From a virus: a stretch of DNA of 64,000 nt. Both the position numbers and the translations under genes were made by a program. The stretch covers positions 1-64,000 of IMG/VR virus record IMGVR_UViG_3300025872_000056; one strand, given 5' to 3'. The notes below the pieces were generated by a model that ran no database searches, was not told the DNA's origin, and saw only the letters and a list, made by a program, of their open reading frames with translations. This document shows, one piece after another, positions 50,545 to 57,955 of this stretch (position 1 is its first letter; the number at the start of each line of letters is the position of its first letter).

Positions 50545-50842
50545 GCGTACCGTCCGGATTCTGCTTGCCGTCCGGATTATTTCGAAATTTTTCCATATGG
50601 GGACAGTTACAACACTCAAACTCTATATCCTTTGGATGGACAAGCAGATCGTCCCAATCTAGACACCAATGCCATCCTTCCTTCATTTCTTCCTCGGTTA
50701 GCCGAACGCAAGGCCCGGTGCCATTCTGAAGAAAGTCATATCTCTCGGGATTCATTCCGTGGAATTCATACTGTCCGGATTCTGAATCCCGTCCGGGGTC
50801 TGAAGGCCATCCGAAGTCGTATGTCTTTTTGTCGTCGGTCAT
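50534..50842 (-). CDS. Unknown small acidic protein (102 aa)
   Basis: 102 residues, Trp- and Cys-containing (WHWCLDWDDLLVHPKDIEFE, CCNCPHMEKF). The CxxC-like cluster could bind metal. ATGA overlap with the upstream membrane gene. No family recognised. Confidence 0.65.
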   Translation of the reverse strand: MTDDKKTYDFGWPSDPGRDSESGQYEFHGMNPERYDFLQNGTGPCVRLTEEEMKEGWHWCLDWDDLLVHPKDIEFECCNCPHMEKFRNNPDGKQNPDGTLDK

Positions 50843-51000
50843 TTGTCTATGATAATCGTGATTTTGTCGAACAATGATAGGACGCAGGCCACCATAAATA
50901 CGGCGGTTCCGGCGAGGATCAAAGCCATTGAAACATCAACAATTGAACTGAACACATCGCGCATAGAACTAGTATTTTTTGAAGTGGGTTTCTTTGACAT
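50839..51000 (-). CDS. Small membrane protein (53 aa)
   Basis: 53 residues, one membrane helix (VSMALILAGTAVFMVACVLSLF). Overlaps the downstream gene by ATGA and the upstream 41-residue frame by 32 bases. Unknown function. Confidence 0.6.
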   Translation of the reverse strand: MSKKPTSKNTSSMRDVFSSIVDVSMALILAGTAVFMVACVLSLFDKITIIIDK

Positions 51001-51094
51001 AAATTATTATCTCCGCAATAGTTAACATGATTGTTGGCATGAATACGGCCAACATAAACAAAGTAAAAGGAATTGTATGTGGATCGTAAACCAT
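50969..51094 (-). CDS. Possible very small membrane protein (41 aa)
   Basis: 41 residues, MVYDPHTIPFTLFMLAVFMP at the start and a single membrane helix. Ten bases after the upstream stop, no clear ribosome site. Plausible because of tight packing, but short. Confidence 0.45.
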   Translation of the reverse strand: MVYDPHTIPFTLFMLAVFMPTIMLTIAEIIIYVKETHFKKY

Positions 51095-51103
51095 GCAGAT
51101 TAT

Positions 51104-51421
51104 TTATTGTGCTTCTCTGTCTGTATCTGCAAGTTTGCGTAGAACATTGGAGAACTTGTTGTTGATTCTCTCAATGGATTCCAGCAATTCTTTTGCTGGT
51201 ATCTCTGCGTCCGGGTCTTGCTTGCCGTCCGCCTTTATGTCGAATGTCCCGTTCTTCCAAACGCGAATCTGGTCTGTACGGAAGTGCAGCAGCCGCCCTC
51301 CATCCTCCAGCGCGACGCACCAGACATCGTTCTCGTATGTCCCTCCGTCGCGGACATAGATGGCATAGCCGGGGCCAAGGGGCGTGATGACGGGCATTGG
51401 GTTGGTGAACTCGTGGAACAT
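51104..51421 (-). CDS. Unknown small protein, SH3-like (105 aa)
   Basis: 105 residues from ATG 51421 (a TTG at 51436 is possible). Strand-rich N-terminal half (GPGYAIYVRDGGTYENDVWC; LLHFRTDQIRVW) resembling small barrel folds, then a helical C-terminus (ELLESIERINNKFSNVLRKL). Unknown function. Confidence 0.7.
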   Translation of the reverse strand: MFHEFTNPMPVITPLGPGYAIYVRDGGTYENDVWCVALEDGGRLLHFRTDQIRVWKNGTFDIKADGKQDPDAEIPAKELLESIERINNKFSNVLRKLADTDREAQ

Positions 51422-51432
51422 GGGGTGGCCTA

Positions 51433-51651
51433 TCAAAACGCCGCCCCCGACGGGCCTGGTTTGCTTCCCTTCCCCGACACAGGGAATGAACGAACATAGG
51501 GAAGGGATAACCGGCTTGCAACTGCGATTGCAAGTGGCCCGTTGGGGGAGCGCATGGGGAGGAAAATAACTTTTAGGTATGCTAAAATGCGTCCGATAAA
51601 CAGTCGGGCATGGCCGGGAGATGGCTTGGTATGCTGTGTCCTATAACGCAT
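51433..51651 (-). CDS. Doubtful small frame (72 aa)
   Basis: 72-residue frame behind a good promoter (51664-51692), MRYRTQHTKPSPGHARLFIG at the start, basic and Pro/Ser-rich. Composition is unlike the neighbours, so it may be a leader region of the downstream gene rather than a real protein. Its stop overlaps the TTG start candidate of the next gene. Confidence 0.3.
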   Translation of the reverse strand: MRYRTQHTKPSPGHARLFIGRILAYLKVIFLPMRSPNGPLAIAVASRLSLPYVRSFPVSGKGSKPGPSGAAF

Positions 51652-51663
51652 TTGTTATGGGAC

Positions 51664-51692
51664 ATTGTACCACATAGCAATGCTAAAGTCAA
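51664..51692 (-). promoter_or_regulatory. Sigma70-like promoter
   Basis: TTGACT, 17-base spacer, TACAAT on the minus strand, upstream of 51651. Confidence 0.7.
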
Positions 51693-51779
51693 GCGTCAAG
51701 TTCCAAATGAAAGTTATTGCAGAATTTTTGCACCGACGAACTTAAAATAAATTTGTCCAAAGTGCTGCCCAATAAAAAA

Positions 51780-51809
51780 CTCCCCACAAGTTTTTAGGCT
51801 TGTGGGGAG
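51780..51809 (-). terminator. Rho-independent terminator after the VWA gene
   Basis: Perfect 11-bp stem (CTCCCCACAAG/CTTGTGGGGAG) with an 8-base loop, followed on the minus strand by GTTTTTTATT. Located 28 bases after the VWA gene stop. The rest of 51693-51836 holds A/T-tracts but no gene. Confidence 0.9.
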
Positions 51810-51836
51810 CAACCCTCTCTACCTGACTCGCCGCAG

Positions 51837-54005
51837 TCAGGTTAGTTTAAACTTCTGCAACTTGCGTCCCGCGATCAAGTCGATGAACCTAGACAGGAAC
51901 ACGCGAGAGTGCTTGCGCCCGGTCAGAGCCTTCAGGAAGTTATTCCTGATACGGACGAGCGTAGCCCCGGTCGGGATCTCATCGATGTCGGTCTTGGGCT
52001 TGACCGGACGAACAATGTAATACTCGTCAAACCCCGGAGTCAGATCCGGGTTGGACGGGATGAAGTTCTCCCGCTTGTAGTAGGCGTTGTACGCTGCCGT
52101 CACCTTGTTCTCAAGAGCAGCGATCTCCATGCTGTTCTTTCCACTACTGCGGGCTTCCCGAATGCGCTCCCAACTGTTCCTGTCGATAAACTTGTTGACA
52201 AGATCAGTCGCAAGATTGCCCATGCCGCCGATGCTGAATCCAACCGTAGTTGCACCCAACTTGCGAATCTCGTCCACCAAGAAGTATTGGATGGAACTAT
52301 TGAGACTTGCAACATAGCCTTCCTTGTCGCCGGGAACCATGATCGTGCGGCCCGTGGCTGCGTGTTGCACCCGGACTCCCTTGACCGGACGGTAGTAATA
52401 CTTTCCGTTGGGAGTCATCCCGGTCGGATCACCGTCCGTAATCAACATGAAGTTAACAATGTCGATCCCGGTGATTGCCTTATACTTGGGAAGGAAATCG
52501 TGCAAGACCAACAGGGCTTCATTGGTTGGAGTACCGTGAAGATCCATGATTGCCGGAATCGTCCGACGAACAAGATAAGAATTATTAATCTTGCCCCAAC
52601 TCTCACGGTCATTCATCATCGCTGCCGTCCACAGAAGATTCTCAATCCTCCGCTGCTCCTCCTCATTCATCTGCGAGGAAAGCACCTGACGCAGAGCAAC
52701 ATTGGACAGATCGAATCCATTGGGCATATTCTTCTTGGGGAAGATTCGATCATGCCGCTCCTTCATCTTTTCGTATCCCTCCGAACCCAAGGGAGCATCC
52801 TCCGTAAAGAGGAACACCTCGTAGGGAACACCAATCTTCCTACAGAACCAAGTCATAATCATCACCTGACGGATAACACCGTCAAGGCAACAGGCCATGC
52901 TTCCTGACCAATCGATTAGCATGACCATGCCATGCTTCTTGCCCTCGTACTTCACCAAGTTTCGCAGGAAGATATCGTCATGGGTCTTGTATTGGAACAA
53001 CTTGTCCGGGTTGATTACCCCGGTGTTCTTCATGCGCTCCTTCTTGATTTCCTCTGCTGCCTTGCGCCGCTCAAACTGCATGGCAAGTTCCCGCACCATG
53101 CCATTCGTATCCTTGCGGAACTGCTCAAGAGATTGGCTGATCATATACAGATCGCCCTTCAGGGTATCCGTCCCATCGGGATGATCCTTGCGGATCTTCT
53201 CCAAAACAAAATCCATTTCAGTCAGGATCTTCTTGTATGGGATGATTGCTTCACCGCTGTTGGCCTTGGGCAGAAGATAAGAAGCGTAGGGGAAATCAAT
53301 GTAGTTCTCCTGCCCCCTTCCCGGATCTTCCTTGCCCTCGCGGTCAAACTTCTGCATGGCATCGTCCATGCTAGTGCGGACTTCCAACTCATCGTCCCCA
53401 AGGCCAGGATTCTTCTTCTTCTTCTGCTTGGCCTCATCCTCCGCAAGAGCATAGAGATCCGTAGCAATCTCAACAACATCCTCGTAAGACTTGGCCCGAT
53501 TCACCCGGTCGATGATCTGCTGCTCCTGTGGAGACAGAGGAACCGTCATCAGGTTCAGGATGCCAACCTTGAAGTGAAGATTGATCTTGTCGATGATGGA
53601 CAACTGCGTGACATCAACATCGTTGATGCCAAAGATATCCTTGTCCAAGATTTCCTTGTAGCCCTCGTAGAAGTCGCGGCGACAGCCGGGGAACTTCTCC
53701 TTGATCATTCGTTCGATACGGGCATCCTCAATCACATTGAGGCAGGAACAAAACCCCTTGATCTTGAGTTTGTTTTCCTTGGCCTTGTTGACTGCCTCCG
53801 CATGAACATCCGGGGGAGTGAACAGGGCATGGGCAACCTCATGCGCGACGATCATATCGCGCAGGGAATCGGATGCCTTCCAATCGGGGATCGTAAGAGT
53901 ACGAGAATCCAAGTCAAACGACGCTGACGGTGCAGCAGTATCGAAATTGACAAAGATGTTCTCTGTGGCAAGCGCACGGGCAAAGAGAGAGGTTGAGGTT
54001 TTCAT
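51837..54005 (-). CDS. HExxH metallopeptidase-like + VWA protein (CobT-like)
   Basis: 722 residues. N-terminal zinc-peptidase motif MIVAHEVAHALFTPP (HEVAH at about 52-56), an acidic linker region (about 200-260), and a C-terminal von Willebrand A domain with the metal-site motif MVMLIDWSGSMACC (DxSxS) and LITDGDPTG. The match is to CobT-like proteins, which work with MoxR/CobS-type AAA+ ATPases such as the one at 54348. In phages such pairs probably act as chaperone-like remodelling machines rather than cobalt chelatases. Leaderless promoter 6 bases upstream; strong terminator downstream. Confidence 0.88.
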   Translation of the reverse strand: MKTSTSLFARALATENIFVNFDTAAPSASFDLDSRTLTIPDWKASDSLRDMIVAHEVAHALFTPPDVHAEAVNKAKENKLKIKGFCSCLNVIEDARIERMIKEKFPGCRRDFYEGYKEILDKDIFGINDVDVTQLSIIDKINLHFKVGILNLMTVPLSPQEQQIIDRVNRAKSYEDVVEIATDLYALAEDEAKQKKKKNPGLGDDELEVRTSMDDAMQKFDREGKEDPGRGQENYIDFPYASYLLPKANSGEAIIPYKKILTEMDFVLEKIRKDHPDGTDTLKGDLYMISQSLEQFRKDTNGMVRELAMQFERRKAAEEIKKERMKNTGVINPDKLFQYKTHDDIFLRNLVKYEGKKHGMVMLIDWSGSMACCLDGVIRQVMIMTWFCRKIGVPYEVFLFTEDAPLGSEGYEKMKERHDRIFPKKNMPNGFDLSNVALRQVLSSQMNEEEQRRIENLLWTAAMMNDRESWGKINNSYLVRRTIPAIMDLHGTPTNEALLVLHDFLPKYKAITGIDIVNFMLITDGDPTGMTPNGKYYYRPVKGVRVQHAATGRTIMVPGDKEGYVASLNSSIQYFLVDEIRKLGATTVGFSIGGMGNLATDLVNKFIDRNSWERIREARSSGKNSMEIAALENKVTAAYNAYYKRENFIPSNPDLTPGFDEYYIVRPVKPKTDIDEIPTGATLVRIRNNFLKALTGRKHSRVFLSRFIDLIAGRKLQKFKLT

Positions 54006-54011
54006 GGCTAT

Positions 54012-54040
54012 ATCCTACCCTGTCGGCGTTGGGCTGTCAA
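54012..54040 (-). promoter_or_regulatory. Promoter of the VWA gene
   Basis: TTGACA, 17-base spacer, TAGGAT on the minus strand, ending 6 bases before ATG 54005; predicted leaderless. Confidence 0.75.
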
Positions 54041-54106
54041 GGGGGGAGAGAGAAACATTCACAAAAAAGTTCTCTCTCCCCCCAACAAACATCAGGCAAA
54101 ACAAAC

Positions 54107-54337
54107 TCAAGAATTCACGGGAACCGCATTGATGAGCGAGGTCAGGTCAAAGATGCCCTTGCTGACCGCACTCTTGCATTCCTTCATAACCCAAGTGGGA
54201 ATGCCCTTCATGTTGATCGACTGCGCGACCATCACCAAGTCAGACTTCTTGAAATTACTGAAGTCTCCATTGAGGTTGGCCTCTGCGTAAATCTTTGCGG
54301 CTTGGACAAAACGATTTCTCTTATTCATGTATGGCAT
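54107..54337 (-). CDS. Small protein between AAA+ and VWA genes (76 aa)
   Basis: 76 residues, helical (MPYMNKRNRFVQAAKIYAEA; MKECKSAVSKGIFDLTSLIN). AAAGGA before the ATG, 10 bases after the AAA+ stop. Perhaps an adaptor of the AAA+/VWA pair; no family recognised. Confidence 0.65.
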   Translation of the reverse strand: MPYMNKRNRFVQAAKIYAEANLNGDFSNFKKSDLVMVAQSINMKGIPTWVMKECKSAVSKGIFDLTSLINAVPVNS

Positions 54338-54347
54338 GACTTTCCTT

Positions 54348-55310
54348 TCAAATTGTGATTGTAACCGGATCGGTGTTCTGAATCACGGGCTGCTCCGGTG
54401 CAGGCGGCGTGATCTGTTCGTTGGCAGGAGGATTGATCGTCGGATCAATCTTGGTGTAGAGATTCCAAAACGCCTCCTGCGTTTCCTTGTCAAACCGATT
54501 CAGGGCAAGCCGAATCGACTTCTCCTTGTCGGAGAAGATGCTGAACGCCCGGACGATATCGACCAAACGACGAGTCGAAATGATCTTGTCCAATGCGCCC
54601 TCCGCAAACCCCTTGCGGATGGTTTCAGCCCATCGCGTCAGGTAGTTGGCAAAGTCATCGTCGCGGCAATTCCTCTCCATCATCTGACGAATCAGGATGC
54701 GAGTCTCCACCGCCTTGGGAGCATACTCCTGCTCGTAGGTAAATCCAAAGCGATCAAGGAACGCCTCGTTCTGAATGCGGGTTCCGACGAATCTGTCATC
54801 GCCCATGCCGTCACCCTTGGTGTTGGCCGTAGCGACAACCATGAAGCCGGGAGCCGGAACGACAAATTCCGAAATCTTCTTGAGGAAGATTCCCTTGCCT
54901 TCAAGCACGGGCTGAAGGCACATAATCCGGTCAGACGCAAGGTCAACCTCGTCAAGCAGCAGCACCGCACCGCGCTTCATGGCCTCAATGACAGGGCCGT
55001 AGACAAAGACGGTAGTGCCGTTGTGCAGCCGGAAGCCACCAAGCAGATCGTCCTCGTCAGTCTCCGCAGTAATGTTTGCACGAATCAATTCGCGCTTGGC
55101 CTTGGCACAAGCCTGCTCAACCATCGTAGTCTTGCCGTTGCCCGACAGACCCGTGATGTAGACGGTGTTGAAGTCGGTGCGACTGACAAACTTCTCAATG
55201 TCCTCGTAGTGGCCCCACGCAACATAGGACGAATCCTTGGCCGGGACGAGCGTACCAATGTCGCTCGTCATGTTGCTCCCCAACATCATGTTAACCTTGT
55301 TCTCACTCAT
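54348..55310 (-). CDS. MoxR/CobS-like AAA+ ATPase
   Basis: 320 residues. Walker A GLSGNGKTT (about 54-62), Walker B GAVLLLDEVDLAS, sensor 1 FMVVATANTKGDG and an arginine-rich sensor 2 region. The layout is that of the MoxR/CobS group, which forms rings and acts on VWA-domain partners; the partner gene lies just downstream. Expressed from a consensus promoter with a leader of about 50 bases containing a small hairpin. Confidence 0.9.
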   Translation of the reverse strand: MSENKVNMMLGSNMTSDIGTLVPAKDSSYVAWGHYEDIEKFVSRTDFNTVYITGLSGNGKTTMVEQACAKAKRELIRANITAETDEDDLLGGFRLHNGTTVFVYGPVIEAMKRGAVLLLDEVDLASDRIMCLQPVLEGKGIFLKKISEFVVPAPGFMVVATANTKGDGMGDDRFVGTRIQNEAFLDRFGFTYEQEYAPKAVETRILIRQMMERNCRDDDFANYLTRWAETIRKGFAEGALDKIISTRRLVDIVRAFSIFSDKEKSIRLALNRFDKETQEAFWNLYTKIDPTINPPANEQITPPAPEQPVIQNTDPVTITI

Positions 55311-55363
55311 GTTCGTATCCTGTGTCTTGAGTTTGTACCGGAGTTCGCTCCGATGATTGCACC

Positions 55364-55392
55364 ATGATACACCAATCTTCCACCCCTGTCAA
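55364..55392 (-). promoter_or_regulatory. Promoter of the AAA+ gene
   Basis: TTGACA, 17-base spacer, TATCAT on the minus strand. The leader to ATG 55310 contains hairpin CGGAG/CTCCG and AGGA. Confidence 0.8.
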
Positions 55393-55450
55393 GATTGCTA
55401 GTCACATTTTTTTGAGATTTTTTGTTGGACAAATTCACCCCAAAAGAACA

Positions 55451-55477
55451 TGACCCGTCCTAATAAGGAACGGGTCA
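55451..55477 (-). terminator. Terminator-like hairpin (GACCCGT)
   Basis: TGACCCGT/ACGGGTCA with an inner CCT/AGG stem; followed on the minus strand by TGTTCTTTT. Third of three hairpins after the gene at 55589. Confidence 0.6.
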
Positions 55478-55510
55478 GAGGTTTTGAAAGAACCCTTGAT
55501 AAACTTTCTT

Positions 55511-55571
55511 CACTTGGGTTGATATCGGCCCAAGTGTTTGCTACTAGCAGAGGCGCGCTATTGCGTAGCAA
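55511..55571 (-). other. Two further intergenic hairpins
   Basis: CACTTGGG/CCCAAGTG (55511-55518 with 55529-55536) and TTGCTAC/GTAGCAA (55538-55544 with 55565-55571). Together with the 55451 hairpin they fill the gene-free stretch 55440-55588. Could be a small RNA or stacked transcription/processing signals. Confidence 0.55.
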
Positions 55572-55588
55572 GGGCTTTTAAGGTTCGT

Positions 55589-55831
55589 TCAAGAATTGCT
55601 GTTGTAGTAATTCTTCTCCTTGCAGCAATCCTTGTTCATGTTTCGCTCAATCTCGTTGATGCGACGGTTCGTTGACTCAATCGCCTCATCGGTAGTCTGA
55701 TAAATTCCACGCATGGAATCGTCAACATGACGCTGCATGGCCTCCATCTTGGAGCGCATATACAGATGGTAGATGCTGACTCCAAAGAACCCTGCGAGAA
55801 CCCAACCGATAAGAGTGCTGTCAATTTCCAT
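55589..55831 (-). CDS. Small membrane-anchored coiled-coil protein (80 aa)
   Basis: 80 residues: membrane helix (LIGWVLAGFFGVSIYHLYM) then a coiled coil (DEAIESTNRRINEIERNMNK) and CCKEKNYYNSNS. Same layout as 56198-56398. AAGGA before the ATG and own promoter at 55867-55895. Unknown function. Confidence 0.7.
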   Translation of the reverse strand: MEIDSTLIGWVLAGFFGVSIYHLYMRSKMEAMQRHVDDSMRGIYQTTDEAIESTNRRINEIERNMNKDCCKEKNYYNSNS

Positions 55832-55866
55832 TTTGTTTCCTTTTTGTTGTTCGCCGTCGATGCACT

Positions 55867-55895
55867 ATGGTATCACGCCTTGGCCGCTGTGTCAA
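55867..55895 (-). promoter_or_regulatory. Sigma70-like promoter
   Basis: TTGACA, 17-base spacer, TACCAT on the minus strand; about 35-base leader with AAGGA before ATG 55831. Overlaps the end of the upstream gene. Confidence 0.75.
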
Positions 55896-56193
55896 GCCCC
55901 TCGCTCAACATTTTTCGGAAATGTTCAAACAAAGAATCGGCGTAGTAAACATAATCATCACACAAATCAAAAACCTCGCCATCATTTGCAAGAATCTCTG
56001 AACAAATGATTACATTGTTCTGAATGTCATTGAAATCTAGCCCATTCAGATTGCACATACCTATCTCAAGATCATTCCCGGTTTCTCTGAAGAAACTTTT
56101 CTTGAGAATTAAGATGGAATTATCCGATTCAAAAGACCATTCAAAATCATCAAAAGAACCTTTGGACGGGATTTTGTTCAGGGACTTATCCAT
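55873..56193 (-). CDS. Unknown small acidic protein (106 aa)
   Basis: 106 residues from ATG 56193, overlapping the upstream stop by a few bases. AT-rich coding compared with neighbours (FDDFEWSFESDNSILILKKS; FDLCDDYVYYADSLFEHFRK). No family recognised. Confidence 0.65.
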   Translation of the reverse strand: MDKSLNKIPSKGSFDDFEWSFESDNSILILKKSFFRETGNDLEIGMCNLNGLDFNDIQNNVIICSEILANDGEVFDLCDDYVYYADSLFEHFRKMLSEGLDTAAKA

Positions 56194-56197
56194 TGAA

Positions 56198-56398
56198 TTA
56201 CTTCTTGAGATTGTCCTCAATCTTGTTGACATCCCGCTCAAGTGCGGTAATGTCATCACGAATCCAACGGTACTCCGTATCCATGAACTTCCGGCACTCA
56301 TCGAATTTTGTATCGACATAGTGCTTCATCAGGTGGAAGCAGAATCCAAGCAAAGTAATCGCAAACAAAATCCAAGCAAAGTAAGTGTACCAATTCAT
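56198..56398 (-). CDS. Small membrane-anchored coiled-coil protein (66 aa)
   Basis: 66 residues: membrane helix (YFAWILFAITLLGFCFHLM) and coiled coil (IRDDITALERDVNKIEDNLK). Resembles the gene at 55589 in layout. Ribosome site AAAGGA; follows tRNA-Ile on the same transcript. Confidence 0.7.
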   Translation of the reverse strand: MNWYTYFAWILFAITLLGFCFHLMKHYVDTKFDECRKFMDTEYRWIRDDITALERDVNKIEDNLKK

Positions 56399-56426
56399 TT
56401 TGTTTCCTTTCTGTAAGACAAAACAA

Positions 56427-56502
56427 TGGGAAGGGTGGGAGTTGCACCCACATACTCGCGCTTATAGGGCGCGCGCTCTAACTACTTTTCAGCCACCTTC
56501 CC
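56427..56502 (-). tRNA. tRNA-Ile (TAT), structurally unusual
   Basis: 76 nt with acceptor GGGAAGG/CCTTCCC, discriminator A and a perfect GC anticodon stem (CGCGC/GCGCG) around CCTATAA, anticodon TAT (reads AUA). Odd points: position 33 is C instead of the near-universal U; the D-loop lacks the GG pair; the T-loop is TGCAACT. These lose normal elbow contacts, so function may be altered. Confidence 0.8.
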
Positions 56503-56592
56503 GAATGGGAAACTAATTTTACGGCTAGTCCCCAACCGGGCAATTTCGTATTGCCTGACGAAAGGGAGTTTTGGTGTGTCCCCATGAAACAC

Positions 56593-56946
56593 TTATAAAG
56601 TATTCGTTCCATACTTGGGCTGAACCATGTAATGATCGCACAAAGCCCGTTCGACTTCATCGTAAACCCTGTCACGATTGTCCTCGCGCTTGGCCCACTC
56701 ATCATCATCCAAGTCTGCATCAAGAGTCTCATCGACCGCAGGAATTTGGTCAATGTAGACCTCGCTCACGAAAGTATTGTGATTCCCGCCCTCCTCCATC
56801 GTGAGGGTGAGGAAATAGATTACCTCGTAGTTCTTGCCGTCCACCTCAACGCAAGTAGTACGCTCAATGGTAGTCTTGGTATCGCTCTTGTTCTTTGCCA
56901 TTGGGTGATCGAAATGAATCCGGGTTGAGGGGTCGGGCCTGTCCAT
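56593..56946 (-). CDS. Unknown early protein (117 aa)
   Basis: 117 residues from ATG 56946 (MDRPDPSTRIHFDHPMAKNK), chosen because the promoter at 56956-56984 lies inside the longer frame. Beta-rich middle (TCVEVDGKNYEVIYFLTLTM), acidic C-terminal half (DETLDADLDDDEWAK). Unknown function. Confidence 0.7.
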   Translation of the reverse strand: MDRPDPSTRIHFDHPMAKNKSDTKTTIERTTCVEVDGKNYEVIYFLTLTMEEGGNHNTFVSEVYIDQIPAVDETLDADLDDDEWAKREDNRDRVYDEVERALCDHYMVQPKYGTNTL

Positions 56947-56955
56947 GTTATGCAT

Positions 56956-56984
56956 ATTGTAGGGCATTGAAGTCTCCTTGTCAA
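56956..56984 (-). promoter_or_regulatory. Sigma70-like promoter
   Basis: TTGACA, 17-base spacer, TACAAT on the minus strand, ending 9 bases before ATG 56946. Confidence 0.75.
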
Positions 56985-56998
56985 GCATTTTTTTCAAG

Positions 56999-57072
56999 CG
57001 TTCCCGGTTGGATTTGAACCAACAACCAACGGATTAGAAATCCGTTGCGCTATCCAATTGCGCCACGGGAAC
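56999..57072 (-). tRNA. tRNA-Arg (TCT)
   Basis: 74 nt: acceptor GTTCCCG/CGGGAAC, discriminator G, anticodon stem ACGGA/TCCGT around TTTCTAA (TCT), T-loop TTCAAAT. Reads AGA, frequent in the AT-rich genes. Confidence 0.94.
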
Positions 57073-57136
57073 AAATCGGAAGGGTACTCTATTTTGGGCT
57101 AGGCATCCTCAATTTCGCCTTCCTTGTCGGATGGAG

Positions 57137-57310
57137 TTAATAAACTTCCATCACGGTATATAGTCGATTGAGCAGCGGGACTCCCATACCCGCATCTTCA
57201 GGAAGAATTCGGAATTCAAGGATCGTCAACGATCCGGCAACCATAGCCGTAGAATGTTTAGCATACGGACTATTCCTGATAACTTCTATTAAGTCTATGC
57301 TCTCTCTCAA
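57137..57310 (-). CDS. Possible small protein between tRNAs (57 aa)
   Basis: Open frame from a TTG at 57310 to TAA at 57137 (RESIDLIEVIRNSPYAKHST; LEFRILPEDAGMGVPLLNRL). The amino-acid pattern looks protein-like, but there is no ATG and no ribosome site. An internal ATG at about 57244 would give 35 residues. Confidence 0.35.
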   Translation of the reverse strand: MRESIDLIEVIRNSPYAKHSTAMVAGSLTILEFRILPEDAGMGVPLLNRLYTVMEVY

Positions 57311-57347
57311 CTTGGGCGGTCTTGATAAAGATTCGCCTCACTTTTAA

Positions 57348-57432
57348 TGGGATTGGTGGGACTTGAACCCACAAGACTTTAAGGGTCGGCAGATTTTGAG
57401 TCTGCTGCGTATGCCGATTCCGCCACAATCCC
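57348..57432 (-). tRNA. tRNA-Leu (CAA)
   Basis: 85 nt class II tRNA: acceptor GGGATTG/CAATCCC, discriminator A, anticodon stem GCAGA/TCTGC around CTCAAAA (CAA), long variable arm, T-loop TTCAAGT. Reads UUG. Confidence 0.94.
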
Positions 57433-57437
57433 GTTGC

Positions 57438-57680
57438 TCACTCCTCCTCGTCATCCTCATCTATGATGACATAACCCTTTCCAAGTTTCTCCTCCAATTC
57501 CTCAAGCATCGCAGCATTAAGAGTTTCCTCTGTATATCCCGATCCACGAATGGCGATATTTAATCTCTTGAGTGCCATTGAAAAAGTTGGATCTGTCTTG
57601 CAGGCAACTTCCACAGCCATAAGAAGATCAGATACATAAAGCGGACTCATGCTAAATTCGATTCGACGGCGATTGCTCAT
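57438..57680 (-). CDS. Unknown small protein with acidic tail (80 aa)
   Basis: 80 residues, helical (YVSDLLMAVEVACKTDPTFS; EETLNAAMLEELEEKLGKGY) with IDEDDEEE at the end. Leaderless geometry from the promoter at 57687-57715. Six bases upstream of tRNA-Leu in the transcript. Unknown function. Confidence 0.7.
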   Translation of the reverse strand: MSNRRRIEFSMSPLYVSDLLMAVEVACKTDPTFSMALKRLNIAIRGSGYTEETLNAAMLEELEEKLGKGYVIIDEDDEEE

Positions 57681-57686
57681 GGGTGT

Positions 57687-57715
57687 ATTGTATCAGGTTG
57701 GAGTGAGGTTGTCTA
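57687..57715 (-). promoter_or_regulatory. Promoter with TACAATACACCCATG module
   Basis: TAGACA, 17-base spacer, TACAAT on the minus strand; -10 box ends 6 bases before ATG 57680. The 15-base -10-to-ATG string is identical to that at 63769. Confidence 0.7.
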
Positions 57716-57955
57716 CTCAATTACCTTCCACTCCTTGATGGAGGAGAGGATGACGCTGCGCCATTCTCCGATATCAAGGTCGTAGATTCGCTGAACGCCG
57801 GGGGAGTCAGCCTTGCCCGTGGAGCGAGGGTGATCGACCTTGGGAATCTGATTGAGGTCAGTAGTTCCCTTGAGGACGCGCTTCTCGCCGTCCTTCTTGA
57901 CGAACACGACTTGGACGATTGCTCCCTGCTTGAGAGCCTTCCTGAAGTCACTCAT
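57713..57955 (-). CDS. SH3-barrel (DUF2693-like) protein (80 aa)
   Basis: 80 residues from ATG 57955, overlapping the upstream stop by 8 bases. FRKALKQGAIVQVVFVKKDG then KRVLKGTTDLNQIPK and YDLDIGEWRSVIL match the small SH3-like family annotated as DUF2693 in phages and phage-like elements. Possibly RNA or DNA binding; function unknown. Confidence 0.75.
   Translation of the reverse strand: MSDFRKALKQGAIVQVVFVKKDGEKRVLKGTTDLNQIPKVDHPRSTGKADSPGVQRIYDLDIGEWRSVILSSIKEWKVIE

Noticed and set aside
51433-51651. Strong call for a 72-aa gene
   Set aside because: Kept only as a low-confidence entry; promoter is good but composition does not look like a protein from this genome.
51909-55367. Long plus-strand open frames (51909-52907, 52932-53927, 54327-55367)
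   Set aside because: They lie exactly antisense to the VWA and AAA+ genes, which have clear domains, promoters and a terminator. The plus frames have no motifs; long antisense frames are expected in GC-richer coding DNA.
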